Part shown: positions 17,675-26,102 of the stretch, piece by piece
Layout of the letters: each line of letters opens with the position of its first letter
Position numbering within the stretch: position 1 is the first letter of the stretch
Source: Streptomyces sp. ASQP_92
GTDB lineage: Bacteria > Actinomycetota > Actinomycetes > Streptomycetales > Streptomycetaceae
NCBI RefSeq assembly: GCF_025399895.1
Contig: NZ_JAODUA010000011.1
Location: 1 to 64,000 of the forward strand
DNA length: 64,000 nucleotides
Direction of reading: 5' to 3'
Made by a program: the position numbers and the translations under genes
The notes under the pieces: generated by a model
The model's database searches: none
The model's input: only the letters and a program-made list of their open reading frames with translations
Told to the model about the DNA's origin: nothing

Positions 17675-18093
17675 TGAGACGGCACTCCCTACGCCCGACA
17701 CCATTGCCCGACCCCGAGGTCGTCTTCCGTTCGACCCGAAGAGATATCGACCCGGCCACAGGCCGGCCCGCAGCGCAGGCGCTCTGGGACCGCCACGACT
17801 GGGAGCCACGCGGTGAATGCTGGTTGTGGTGCGGGCGTCATGACGTCGAGGTGACGTGGATCGGCCCCGTCCTCTCCAGCGGCATGCATGCGGCTCTCTA
17901 CTCCTGTCGCGCCTGCCTGTACGAGCTGGATCAACGGGTCCTGCAAGCCAACATGCGCCAGGACGTCCCTCTCCCCGAGGACGCGGGACCGAAACCGCAC
18001 CGCTCTGCGCACTCCGCGGGCATCCACACCGCTCCTCTGAACGCCGCCCCCGCGTCTTCATTCCCCCGCGGCCGTGGGGGCGGCTCGCTCTGA
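17674..18093 (+). CDS. Small Cys-rich protein of unknown function, coupled to the HATPase
   Basis: A 139-residue protein whose start overlaps the HATPase stop (TGATG). The middle part carries ECWLWCGRHDVEV, then YSCRACLYEL, so four Cys and a His could make a zinc site. The C-terminal 45 residues are low complexity. I do not recognise the family. The tight coupling suggests that it works with the HATPase or in control of the peptide cassette. Confidence 0.72.
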   Translation: MRRHSLRPTPLPDPEVVFRSTRRDIDPATGRPAAQALWDRHDWEPRGECWLWCGRHDVEVTWIGPVLSSGMHAALYSCRACLYELDQRVLQANMRQDVPLPEDAGPKPHRSAHSAGIHTAPLNAAPASSFPRGRGGGSL

Positions 18094-18145
18094 GCGCTTC
18101 TGCCATCGCGCCAAGTGAAGGCGAAGCCAGCACGCGGCCTCAACA

Positions 18146-18171
18146 GACTTCCCGCCCGGGACCCCGGCGGG
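18146..18171 (+). terminator. Possible attenuator before the short peptide gene
   Basis: A short hairpin (TCCCGCC with GGCGGGA) between the Cys-rich protein gene and the peptide gene, 25 bases before the peptide start. It could give the peptide mRNA its own stable 5' end or attenuate read-through. Weak evidence. Confidence 0.35.
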
Positions 18172-18196
18172 AGAACCGAAGAGGAAGGAGCACGAG

Positions 18197-18367
18197 GTGG
18201 CACAGAGTACGACGACAACGCCGCCGGCCCCCAGTGGCCTCCTGGTGGCGGTGGAGGAACTGGCCGCCGTCCACGACCGGTACGACAGCCTGCGGTCCGA
18301 CAACCAGGGAAGCTCCGGCGACTCGCCGTGGCCGGGCGGTGACGGAAACCTGACCGACACCGAGTAG
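18197..18367 (+). CDS. 56-residue peptide, candidate RiPP precursor
   Basis: A GTG-start peptide with a strong ribosome-binding site (GGAAGGAG, six bases upstream). Residues 2-13 are Thr/Pro-rich, residues 15-33 form a leader-like helix (LLVAVEELAAVHDRYDSLR), and the C-terminal 19 residues are Ser/Gly/Asp-rich with one Trp (SPWPGGDGNLTDTE). There is no Cys, so lanthionine chemistry is excluded. A strong hairpin follows before the JmjC oxygenase gene, the arrangement used by RiPP clusters to make much precursor and little enzyme. If it is a substrate, hydroxylation of Asp/Asn/Pro in the C-terminal part by the oxygenase would be the simplest reaction. Function is inferred only. Confidence 0.6.
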   Translation: MAQSTTTTPPAPSGLLVAVEELAAVHDRYDSLRSDNQGSSGDSPWPGGDGNLTDTE

Positions 18368-18374
18368 CACCAAG

Positions 18375-18412
18375 CGGCGGGGGCGGCAGGGACCGTCGTG
18401 TCGCCCCCGCCG
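18375..18412 (+). terminator. Partial terminator between peptide gene and JmjC gene
   Basis: An 11-bp perfect stem (CGGCGGGGGCG at 18375-18385 with CGCCCCCGCCG at 18402-18412), eight bases after the peptide stop. It probably acts as a leaky terminator or a 3' stabiliser, so that the peptide mRNA is more abundant than that of the enzymes behind it. Confidence 0.7.
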
Positions 18413-18449
18413 TGCCCACGTTCACGTAACCGCATTGCAGGAGGCAGTG

Positions 18450-19646
18450 ATGGAACACCAACTGATCAGCGGCATCGAGAGGGCGTTGGGGTGGAGCGGC
18501 CCAGAAGAGATCGGCAAGGGCTTAGCGCGCGGCAACGTGGGCGACCCTGCCCTCGTCTCCCGCATCCTCACCCCCAACCGCCTGCTCGACATCGCGATGC
18601 GCAGGAGCCTCAGCCGCCCGCAGTTCCGGTGCTTCCAGAAGGGCGACGAAGTCCACCCCGCCGTCTACTACACCGACAGCGTCAGTCCTCGTGGCCAGAG
18701 CATCCCCATGGTCAACATGCGCAGTCTGGGTCGGCTGCTGGACGAAGGCGCGACGCTCATCCTCGACCAGGCCAACGTCTTCGACCCGACGATGGAAGTC
18801 GCCTGCCGGGCGTTGCAGTGGTGGTCGCACGAGCGGGTTCAGGTCAACGCGTACCTGACGACGAACGAAGCGGCGGGCTTCCCTCTGCACTGGGACGACC
18901 ACGACGTGGTGATCATCCAGCTCGCGGGCGAGAAGGAGTGGGAGGTACGGGGCACTTCCCGCCCGGTGCCGATGTACCGGGACGCCGATCCCAACAGCAC
19001 CCCGACCGACGAGGTCGTCTGGTCCGGCCTGATGAGGACCGGCGACGTCATGCACATCCCCCGGGGCCACTGGCACCAGGCGACCCGCACGGGCAGCGGC
19101 TCGGGAAAGAGCCTCCACGTGACGTTCGGCATCACCAAGCGCACCGGAGCGAGCTGGCTGGCGTGGCTGGGTGACTGGTGCCGCGAGCAGGAGATCTTCC
19201 GCCACGACCTGGACCGTCGGGACCAGACCGGCGGCGAAGCTCTGGCCGAAGCCGCCGCCCGTCTGGTCAGCGAGCGCTCGCCGGCCGACTACCTGGCCGC
19301 GTACGAGCAGGCGACGACGCTTCCCCGACACGTCCCGTACCTCGACATCCTGGCCCCGCTCGACGCCGTGGTGTGCACCACCCACTTCCCGCCGCGGCTT
19401 CAGGAGAGCGGGGAGACCGTCACCGTCGTGGCGTCGGGCAAGCGGCTCACCCTCGCGGCCAAGGCCGTACCCGCGCTCCGGCTGTTGCTCAGCGGACGTC
19501 CCGTTCGCTTGGAGCACGCGGCGGCTCTCGTCGGGGCCGAGGTGTCGGAAGTAGCCGAGATCCTGGTGAAGGAGGAACTGTGCGCGACCCTGACCCCCGA
19601 GTTGTCCTCGGGCTACACCGGTCTCGTCATGAACGCCGTCTCCTGA
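18450..19646 (+). CDS. JmjC/cupin Fe(II)/2-oxoglutarate oxygenase (ribosomal-oxygenase-like)
   Basis: A 398-residue protein of the ROX (YcfD/MINA-like) group of JmjC hydroxylases. The iron site is complete: His147 and Asp149 in LHWDDHDVV, and His209 in IPRGHWHQAT. A helical region and a C-terminal winged-helix-like domain (about residues 330-398) follow, as in ribosomal oxygenases that hydroxylate His or Arg in ribosomal proteins. Here it directly follows a short peptide gene, so a peptide substrate is plausible. The ATG at 18450 has CAGGAGG upstream. The 3' end overlaps the aldo-keto reductase by 67 bases. Confidence 0.88.
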   Translation: MEHQLISGIERALGWSGPEEIGKGLARGNVGDPALVSRILTPNRLLDIAMRRSLSRPQFRCFQKGDEVHPAVYYTDSVSPRGQSIPMVNMRSLGRLLDEGATLILDQANVFDPTMEVACRALQWWSHERVQVNAYLTTNEAAGFPLHWDDHDVVIIQLAGEKEWEVRGTSRPVPMYRDADPNSTPTDEVVWSGLMRTGDVMHIPRGHWHQATRTGSGSGKSLHVTFGITKRTGASWLAWLGDWCREQEIFRHDLDRRDQTGGEALAEAAARLVSERSPADYLAAYEQATTLPRHVPYLDILAPLDAVVCTTHFPPRLQESGETVTVVASGKRLTLAAKAVPALRLLLSGRPVRLEHAAALVGAEVSEVAEILVKEELCATLTPELSSGYTGLVMNAVS

Positions 19647-20437
19647 CAGGCGCCTTGGACCTCGGCGTGACCGCGCTCGACACCAGCACCAACTATCTCG
19701 GCTTCCGGTCGCACGAGGTTCTGGCACGGACCGCCGGCGATCTGTTACCGAAGTTCCACCTCTCCACCAAGGTTGGCTACTTCCCAGGCAGCAGCGGGGC
19801 CGAGCACTCCCTCGACCCCATACGGCTACACACCGCGGTGGAGGAGGCGGCCCGCGACCTCGGGCGAGAGCCGGACCTGGTGTTCCTGCACAACCCGGAA
19901 CACTCGCTCACGCCGAGCACCGCCCGGTCCCGCGCAGCCCTGGCCGACGCGTGCGCAGCCCTCGACAGTGCGAGATCGCGGGGACTGTGTGGCGCATGGG
20001 GCGTCGCGACCTGGGATCCTACGGCGCTGCCGCCCCTGGTCGACGCTTCTGTGCCGACGCCTTCGACGCTCATGGTGCGCGCCGGACTGCTGGTGGGCGC
20101 AGGAACACTCGATGCGGCCGAAGCTCTGATGGAAGCGTGGAACCTGGGAGCGGGCGCGATGTGGGGAATGAGTCCCTTCGGCGGCAGCACCAGGGCACCG
20201 GTATGGGCTCGGGTCGACCCCCGCGTCTTCCTCCACGACGGCCGTCGCTACTCCCGCGCGCAGGCGGCCTTCCGAGCCGCCTACCAACTTCCGAACGTCA
20301 GTGCCGTAGCCGTCGGCACTGACGAACCCGCGCACCTCGGGGAACTCGTCGGCGCCCTGGCCGGCACCCCCGACGAACAGACAGTGACCGAGTACCGCAC
20401 GCTGCTCCGCGACCGCCTGCGCACTCAGTCCATCTGA
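19580..20437 (+). CDS. Aldo/keto reductase
   Basis: A 285-residue NAD(P)H-dependent oxidoreductase. The catalytic tetrad is visible: Asp and Tyr in LDTSTNYLG, Lys in LSTKVGY and His in VFLHNPEH. The GTG at 19580 is chosen because AAGGAGGA lies just upstream and the protein then begins with the usual first strand (RVVLGLHRS). It overlaps the end of the JmjC gene by 67 bases, in another frame, so the two are translated from one mRNA. In the cassette it may reduce a carbonyl created on the peptide or on a small partner molecule; no substrate can be named. Confidence 0.87.
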   Translation: MRDPDPRVVLGLHRSRHERRLLTGALDLGVTALDTSTNYLGFRSHEVLARTAGDLLPKFHLSTKVGYFPGSSGAEHSLDPIRLHTAVEEAARDLGREPDLVFLHNPEHSLTPSTARSRAALADACAALDSARSRGLCGAWGVATWDPTALPPLVDASVPTPSTLMVRAGLLVGAGTLDAAEALMEAWNLGAGAMWGMSPFGGSTRAPVWARVDPRVFLHDGRRYSRAQAAFRAAYQLPNVSAVAVGTDEPAHLGELVGALAGTPDEQTVTEYRTLLRDRLRTQSI

Positions 20438-21282
20438 AGGTCCCCGACGATCTGTTCCGCCATTCGCCGAGCCGGCTCCAGTCGCGGATCCTGCGGGTGG
20501 GCGTCCGGGCCGAGGAGCTTCGCGCACACGAAGAGCGTCATCAGCTTGCCGTCCCGGCTTGCGAAGTCAGCGTGCCGCTCCCGCCACACGCGGTCGGCCA
20601 GATCCGGGACGGCAAGTGAACTCGCCCACAGAGATGCGGAATCCAACCCGCGCGGTGCGTTCCCCCAGTCCTCCCAGTCGAAGAGACAAAACGCCGGCGC
20701 ACTCATGTTGGCCCAGTTCAGATCCGCATGGGCGGGCACCCACCGTTCAACGGTGGCGTCGATGGGGCTGGAGAACACGCCGTGGATGGTCTTGGTGACG
20801 AGGCCCTGAGTGATGAACTCGGTGTCCGGCGAGGCGACGCGACTCGTGCTTTGCGCGGCGAGAGCGTCCAGCGACGTGTTGAACGCGCGCCACCATTCGT
20901 CCGAGAGCTTGGGATCCTCGCTCAGCACGGCGGTACCGATGGGATCTCCCGGCAGGAGCCCTGTTTCGTCGGCACGCCACATGGCGGGCTCGTCCGCGTC
21001 CCGCCACACCACGCTTCCCTGCCATACGGTTTGGGCGACGCCCATCAAACGTGCAGCGCACTCGGTACCGTTCCAGCCCTGATCGCTGATCTTGCTCAGC
21101 AGACGGCGCTCGATCCGCACCCAGGTATCGCGGTCCGTCCGGGCCCCCACGGAACGGCGCTTGCGCACCACGGTGTTCCGGTCGAAGCGCGTCTGAAGCG
21201 ACCGCTCGACACGATCAAGAACCTCGTCGACTGGCTGAACTCGCAGATCGACAGAATGACCGGCGGGAACCGAAAGCGTCAT
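20425..21282 (-). CDS. Aminoglycoside-phosphotransferase-like kinase
   Basis: A 285-residue protein of the APH/choline kinase fold. The catalytic loop HADLNWANM and the metal-binding FDWEDWG motif are intact, so it should be an active ATP-dependent phosphotransferase. The N-lobe shows little similarity to named resistance enzymes. It converges on the aldo-keto reductase with a 13-base overlap of the 3' ends, which suggests long association with that cassette. Start ATG 21282; an upstream GTG-type start would add ten residues. Substrate unknown. Confidence 0.85.
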   Translation of the reverse strand: MTLSVPAGHSVDLRVQPVDEVLDRVERSLQTRFDRNTVVRKRRSVGARTDRDTWVRIERRLLSKISDQGWNGTECAARLMGVAQTVWQGSVVWRDADEPAMWRADETGLLPGDPIGTAVLSEDPKLSDEWWRAFNTSLDALAAQSTSRVASPDTEFITQGLVTKTIHGVFSSPIDATVERWVPAHADLNWANMSAPAFCLFDWEDWGNAPRGLDSASLWASSLAVPDLADRVWRERHADFASRDGKLMTLFVCAKLLGPDAHPQDPRLEPARRMAEQIVGDLQMD

Positions 21283-21367
21283 GGGGCGACCGTAGCAGCG
21301 GGCCCGCTCCATTCAATCCGTCCCAACCTCTTCTAGTTCGCCGGGGACACACACGAACGTCCCCGAC

Positions 21368-21782
21368 ATGACTGGATCCCCGCCCCCCCCAGGCCCGCAA
21401 TGCCCTCATCACCGGCGGCGCCACAGGCATCGGCGCCGAGATCGGACGTGCACTCGCCGCCGCCGGAGCCATCGTCGCCGCCAATCACTTCGGCCAGGAC
21501 CCCGACGCACATGCCGTCCTCACCGCCTTCGGGCGCGACGGAAGCCCCGGCATCGCGGTGAAAGCCGACCTGACCGACCCCACCGCTGTGCAGACCATGG
21601 CCGACCTCGTCAGCGCCGAGATCGGCCCCATCGACATCCTCGTCAACAACGTCGGCTCTTACCCCGGCGTCTCCTGGCAGGACACTGACGAAGCCGCCTG
21701 GCACTACTCCCTCGACGTGAACCTCACCTCCCGCCAACCCCTTCGTACGGCCGTCAGACACTCCCGAACTCATCGCCATTGA
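21368..21782 (+). pseudogene. Truncated and frameshifted short-chain dehydrogenase
   Basis: The N-terminal third of an SDR. The cofactor motif ALITGGATGIGAE, the ADLTDP segment and the NNVGS motif are all in one frame, but that frame has no start; the ATG at 21368 lies in another frame and a run of eight C at 21383-21390 separates them. The homology ends after VNLTS, before the catalytic YxxxK, and a foreign tail leads to a stop. A remnant with no likely activity. Confidence 0.78.
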
Positions 21783-22265
21783 TCAAGCCCAGGGCTTTAC
21801 GGTGACTCCTGAAGCCATGAACAAAAGATTCCCGATCTCTTGCGTGCAAAGCCACCGCGCCGTCCTCGGAAACCACACCCGAGGGAGTCGGCTTGCGGAT
21901 GAGCTCTTGCGGGGCAGCCCGAGCTTGCATCCTGCCCGGACACGGGTGGCCGATCAGCCCTGCCGGGCAGTGGTGTGGCCGCCACAATTCCGCGGTGGCG
22001 GCCACACGCCCCGTTGAGGGCTAGGAAGGCTTCCCGTCGTTCCCCGGCCGTGGGCCTCCGGGGCTGGAAGTGATCACGGCCCAGCAGCGAGAAACATTGC
22101 CTGACTCCGTTCTAAGGCTGTGTGGGTCCGGCTGTAAGGGGCCATATGGCCCGGGTTTGCACCGAATGGCCCTACCGGAAGACTGCCGCCCGTGCCCCTC
22201 GCGAGATGGTCGTCCCGGGTGCTGCACACGATCCGTCAGGGTGCCCTGAGCCAGGGGGTGGGAGG
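21783..22265. other. Non-coding stretch with a terminator
   Basis: No convincing gene. The only clear structure is the 13-bp hairpin at 21973-22007. The right part precedes the 3' end of the F420-type reductase gene. Confidence 0.45.
21973..22007. terminator. Hairpin terminator
   Basis: GTGTGGCCGCCAC (21973-21985) pairs perfectly with GTGGCGGCCACAC (21995-22007) around a nine-base loop. It could close transcription from the minus-strand gene at 22266-22745 and from the SDR remnant side. Confidence 0.65.
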
Positions 22266-22745
22266 TCATTGGCCTGTGATCTGGCGACGGGTGAGTCGAA
22301 AGACGCGGATCTCCCGGTCGGTGCGCCTCCGGCATGCTTCGTACGGCGGCCAGAAGGCGACGATCGCGGGCCATCGGGCGTCCCTCTCGTGCTGCGACAG
22401 GTGAGTCGCGAGAACGGGGATGTCGCGGCCTCGCCAGTTGATCATCGCGTGGGGTTGCTGCCGCAGATTGGCGGTCCATCCCGGGTGGCTTGGCTTGCCG
22501 AAGTTACTCCCGATCACCAGCCACCGGTCCGGTTCCTCAGTGATGCACAGCAGAGGGGTGCGTCGGGGCTGCCCGCTTTGCGCGCCCGTGGTCGTCAGGA
22601 TGAGACCGCTCTTGGGATCAGGGAGTGTGAAGAAGAGGCTCCTGCCCCGGGTGATGCGGTGGAACGAACGGTCGATGGAGGGCATCAGGGGTGGCAGGAC
22701 CCTGTTCGGGCTCTCCAGCGCCATCACCTTGTGCACCAGCGACAT
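22266..22745 (-). CDS. F420-dependent quinone reductase-like protein (DUF385/nitroreductase family)
   Basis: A 159-residue protein of the deazaflavin-dependent nitroreductase family. The family signature is present: LTTTGAQSGQPRRTPLL, then WLVIGSNFGKPSHPGW and LRQQPHAMINWRGRD. These enzymes use reduced F420 to reduce quinones or other acceptors and are frequent in actinobacteria. The ATG at 22745 gives the usual length. It shares strand and direction with the secreted-protein gene upstream (138-base gap) and may belong to the redox part of the lipid cassette. Confidence 0.85.
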   Translation of the reverse strand: MSLVHKVMALESPNRVLPPLMPSIDRSFHRITRGRSLFFTLPDPKSGLILTTTGAQSGQPRRTPLLCITEEPDRWLVIGSNFGKPSHPGWTANLRQQPHAMINWRGRDIPVLATHLSQHERDARWPAIVAFWPPYEACRRRTDREIRVFRLTRRQITGQ

Positions 22746-22882
22746 TCCCAGGCGTCCGTTCACGAGGGTGGGTTTCCTTTGCTGGTGGGCGGGTGCCTCG
22801 TGCCCAGCGGTATGTGAGCGAGAGGCAGGGGCGCCGCCAGCCGGGGGTACGGATGGCGGCGGTCCAGTGGGGGGAGGGCTGG

Positions 22883-23551
22883 TTACGGCTTCGGCAGGCC
22901 GCTGAACGGGTTGGTGATCTCTGCGTGCCCGTCGAAGGTGAAAAGCGCCTTTCCGACGGCTACGGGCGTGGCAGCGAATGCTTTCGTGAAGGCTGCACCG
23001 CCCGCGGCCGTGAGGCTCAGCGGGATGCCCTTGGTGTCGACGGTGGTGGGCGTGAATGTCACTCGGTTCAAGGACACCGGGTAGCGGAACAGTTCGATGT
23101 TCTTGGCCGCCGGCCCGCCGTCCGCGGCGGCGTCGGCGCTGGTGTAGCCCTCGCCGAGGCGGATGTGAATCTGGACGTTGGTCAAGTCGAGTCGGTGCCC
23201 GCGGCCGGCGAAGCGCATGCCTCCCTTGAGGGGGATCTCTCCGCCGGTGAGGTTCGGAGACAGGGAGCCGGATCCGGGGAACGTGACACAGTTGCCGTCG
23301 CCGGTCGCGGGGGCGACGGCCCCGAACGTCAAGCCCTGCGTGGTCAGAGCCCGAGCCGCCTCGGTGGTCAGGCAGACGGTGCCTTTGCCCCGGACGGGAA
23401 GGCTGGGCGCGAAAGCGCCGGCTTGGACGGCCGTGATGCTGACCAGGGCTGCGGCGGTGAGCGCGAGTGCGGCGACACGCTTCTTGGAATGGAAGATCTT
23501 CACGCCGCCGGTAACGAGTGGCCGGCCGAGGCGCAACGCCGCGCAGGCCAT
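22883..23551 (-). CDS. Secreted protein of unknown function, HtaA-like pattern
   Basis: A 222-residue protein with a positively charged start (HSKKR), a hydrophobic stretch (about residues 24-40) and a likely signal peptidase site after VQAGAFA. The mature part is beta-rich, with GGMRFAGRGHRLDL and a later TAAGGAAF segment that recall HtaA-type domains of actinobacterial surface proteins; this match is by eye only. A GTG at 23503 would put the signal peptide at the very start and is an alternative to the ATG used. Divergent from the FAD enzyme gene. Confidence 0.66.
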   Translation of the reverse strand: MACAALRLGRPLVTGGVKIFHSKKRVAALALTAAALVSITAVQAGAFAPSLPVRGKGTVCLTTEAARALTTQGLTFGAVAPATGDGNCVTFPGSGSLSPNLTGGEIPLKGGMRFAGRGHRLDLTNVQIHIRLGEGYTSADAAADGGPAAKNIELFRYPVSLNRVTFTPTTVDTKGIPLSLTAAGGAAFTKAFAATPVAVGKALFTFDGHAEITNPFSGLPKP

Positions 23552-23699
23552 GATCACTCGTACGGTACGGCACCCCTCCAAGCCCTCCGCTGGAGCCGCT
23601 CCGTCACCTGCCTCCTCGTGGAACCGGTTTCCAGGCTGCGCCATACCGGGCGGGCTCCGGAGCCGTTAGTAGGGGTCTACGGCAGAGAGGGATCGACGT

Positions 23700-24974
23700 A
23701 TGCGCGACGAAGCGGGATACGACGTGGTGATCAGCGGAGCGAGTATCGCGGGGTGCGCGGCAGCGGTGCTGCTGGCCCGGCAGGGCGCTCGGGTCGCCTT
23801 GCTGGAGCGGCGCAGGGACCCGGGCTCGTACAAGGTGCTGTGTACGCACTACCTCCAGCCCTCCGCCCGCCCGGTCCTTGAGGAACTCGGGTTGACCGCG
23901 GCTCTGGAGGCAGCCGGGGCGGTACGTGCGTACGGGCGCTGGTACACCCGCTGGGGATGGGCCGAACCCAGGACGGGGCAGAGGGGCGAGTCTGTTCCCT
24001 ACGCCTACAACATCCGGCGAAGCGTCCTGGACAGACTGCTGCGGGACCACGCGGCCGCCACGCCCGGTGTCGACGTTCTGCTCGGCCACACAGTGATCGG
24101 GTTGCTCAGCGAGGGCGGCCGCACGGTGGGGGTGCGGGCGCGGACCGCTCACGGGGAGCGGGAGATGCGGGCCCTCCTGGTGGTGGGTGCTGACGGAAAC
24201 AACTCCGAGGTCGCCCGATGCGCCGGAGTGCCGACCCGCGTTCATGCCAATGCGCGGTTCAGTTACTTCGCCCATTTCCGCAATCTGCCCACCCCGGACG
24301 GTCTGAGCCAGACCTGGTTCCTCGAACCGGACGTGGCGTACGCGCTGCCCACGGACGACGGGGTGACGGTCATGGGTGTCAGCCCGGACAGCAAGAAGCT
24401 CCCGGCGTTCCGGGCCGATCTGGAGAACAGCTTCATGGCCTTCCTGCGGGAACTGCCCGGTGACCTCCCCATCGACGCAGCGGAGCGGGTCACGAAGATC
24501 ACCGGTACGACCCATTACCCCTTGTACTCGCGCCGGCCGACGGGGCGGGGGCTCGCGCTGATCGGCGACGCGGCGACGACCAGCGACCCGGTGTGGGGCG
24601 TCGGGTGCGGCTGGGCACTCCAGTCCGCCCAGTGGTTGGCGCAGACGGTGGGCCCGGCCGTGACGGGGGATGCGGACCTGGAGCGGGCTCTCAGGGCGTA
24701 CCGCCGCCGGCATCGGCGGGGGCTGTGGGCGCACCAGTTCATGATTGCGGACTATGCGAAGCGGCGCCGTTTCAACCTGTTCGAGCGGCTGATGTTCGCT
24801 GCGGCGGCTCGGGATGCGGATGTCGCCCGGCATTTGCACCGTTTCGCGGCGCGGTTGATCGGGCCTGTGCAACTGATGAGCCCCGGCGCGGTGGCCAAGG
24901 CGCTGCTCGTGGTGCTCAGGCATCGGGGCCGGCCGCTGGCGGTGTCCCGTCAGGTGGTGCATGAAGCTCCGTAG
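23700..24974 (+). CDS. FAD-dependent monooxygenase/reductase (geranylgeranyl reductase-like)
   Basis: A 424-residue flavoprotein. The N-terminal FAD fold shows GASIAGCAAAVLLA followed by LLERR, the middle has VVGADGNNSEVAR, and the second FAD motif is GLALIGDAATTSDPVWGVGCG. The overall pattern fits the group of aromatic hydroxylases, flavin halogenases and geranylgeranyl reductases; no halogenase WxWxIP motif is seen. The ATG at 23700 follows AGAGAGG. It stands alone on the plus strand, convergent with the thioester-reductase-like gene, and may tailor a lipid or polyketide made by the neighbouring genes. Confidence 0.85.
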   Translation: MRDEAGYDVVISGASIAGCAAAVLLARQGARVALLERRRDPGSYKVLCTHYLQPSARPVLEELGLTAALEAAGAVRAYGRWYTRWGWAEPRTGQRGESVPYAYNIRRSVLDRLLRDHAAATPGVDVLLGHTVIGLLSEGGRTVGVRARTAHGEREMRALLVVGADGNNSEVARCAGVPTRVHANARFSYFAHFRNLPTPDGLSQTWFLEPDVAYALPTDDGVTVMGVSPDSKKLPAFRADLENSFMAFLRELPGDLPIDAAERVTKITGTTHYPLYSRRPTGRGLALIGDAATTSDPVWGVGCGWALQSAQWLAQTVGPAVTGDADLERALRAYRRRHRRGLWAHQFMIADYAKRRRFNLFERLMFAAAARDADVARHLHRFAARLIGPVQLMSPGAVAKALLVVLRHRGRPLAVSRQVVHEAP

Positions 24975-25053
24975 AGCCCGGTCGCGGAGAGGGCGACGCA
25001 TTCTCTTGCCGTCCTATACATGTGCCGTCAGTTCCTCACGGTGGTGGATCCGG

Positions 25054-26037
25054 TCACGCATCCCACGGGGCACAGCGCCGGACGTTGTGTGTGAGGGCCT
25101 CCAGCGCCGCGGTCCTGGTGAGTTGAGCAGGGAGCAGGCGACGCAAGTCGCAGGGCAGGGGCGGTTGGGTGGGCGGCTGGAAGCCCAGTTGCGCCATGCG
25201 GCCCATGCCGTGGGTGCGACGGTGACGGGCGGCGGGCGGGGACAGCAGCGGAGTGGGGACGGGCCGGCCCGCTTCCCTCAACAGGTCGGTGCAGGCTTGC
25301 GCGACGTCGGCCGCCGTCAGCCGCGCGGGCCCGGCCGTCACCCAATGGATGCCGGGTGCGGTGGCATCCCCGTGCAACTGGGCGTCGACCAGGGCGCTCA
25401 CGTAGGCGACGAGCATTTCCATGGGCAGGATGTCGCACCAGTGGTCCGGATTGATGGGCAGACCTCCCCGTCGGCCGCGCAGTAGCAGCTCGAACAGGGC
25501 GTGGGGGAACTGATGGCGCGGTGCCCCCGTGGCGTGACGGCCGGCGAACAGCAGGGCGGGACGGACGATCGCCACCGGCTGACGGCTCTGGGCGGCGAGA
25601 TCCTCGGCACGGCGCTTGGAGCGGCTGTAGGCGCGCATCGAGCGGGCGGCAAGGTCGTCACCGGTAACCTCGACGGCGACCGCGGCGGAGGAGAGCAGCA
25701 CCACCGGTACTTGCGCGTCCGAGGCGAGTTGCATAATCCGCCGGGTGCCTTCGGCGTTGATGTCGTCGAACGCCGTCAGATCGGACGGGGCGAAGGCGGT
25801 CAGGGCCGCGCAGTGGACGATGACGTCGACGGCCGCGACCAGATCGTGGTACTGGCGGTGGTCCAGGCCCAGGCCCTCCTGGGTGAGGTCGGCTCGCAGG
25901 CAGACGGTGGCGCCAGGGGGTCTGCGGCGGTGGACGAGCGCGGTGACGTCGTAGCGAGAGGTGAGTGCCGGAAGAAGACTTGTCCCGATCACCCCGGTCG
26001 AGCCGGTCAGGACAACGGTGGGGCGGGGGGACGTCAC
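25054..26037 (-). CDS. Thioester reductase-like NAD(P)-dependent SDR
   Basis: A 327-residue extended SDR. The dinucleotide site is TGSTGVIG, the catalytic motif is YSRSK and the ADLTQEGLGL segment resembles thioester reductase (male-sterility-type) domains that release carrier-bound acyl chains as aldehydes or alcohols. The GTG at 26037 follows GGAG with good spacing; an ATG at 26148 would add a charged, unstructured tail overlapping the next gene. It lies 65 bases downstream of the WS/DGAT-like gene, on the same strand, so they are likely co-transcribed. Confidence 0.84.
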   Translation of the reverse strand: MTSPRPTVVLTGSTGVIGTSLLPALTSRYDVTALVHRRRPPGATVCLRADLTQEGLGLDHRQYHDLVAAVDVIVHCAALTAFAPSDLTAFDDINAEGTRRIMQLASDAQVPVVLLSSAAVAVEVTGDDLAARSMRAYSRSKRRAEDLAAQSRQPVAIVRPALLFAGRHATGAPRHQFPHALFELLLRGRRGGLPINPDHWCDILPMEMLVAYVSALVDAQLHGDATAPGIHWVTAGPARLTAADVAQACTDLLREAGRPVPTPLLSPPAARHRRTHGMGRMAQLGFQPPTQPPLPCDLRRLLPAQLTRTAALEALTHNVRRCAPWDA

Positions 26038-26102
26038 AGGATCTCCAGGGTGCTTCCGGATGGCGAAGAGCGAGCGTGTGCAGGGGCGTTCCGGTTCGTC
26101 CT

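Noticed and set aside
19178..19579. Longer N-terminus for the aldo-keto reductase
   Set aside because: This part overlaps the JmjC gene in another frame, is Arg/Gly-rich, and the GTG at 19580 has a perfect ribosome-binding site.
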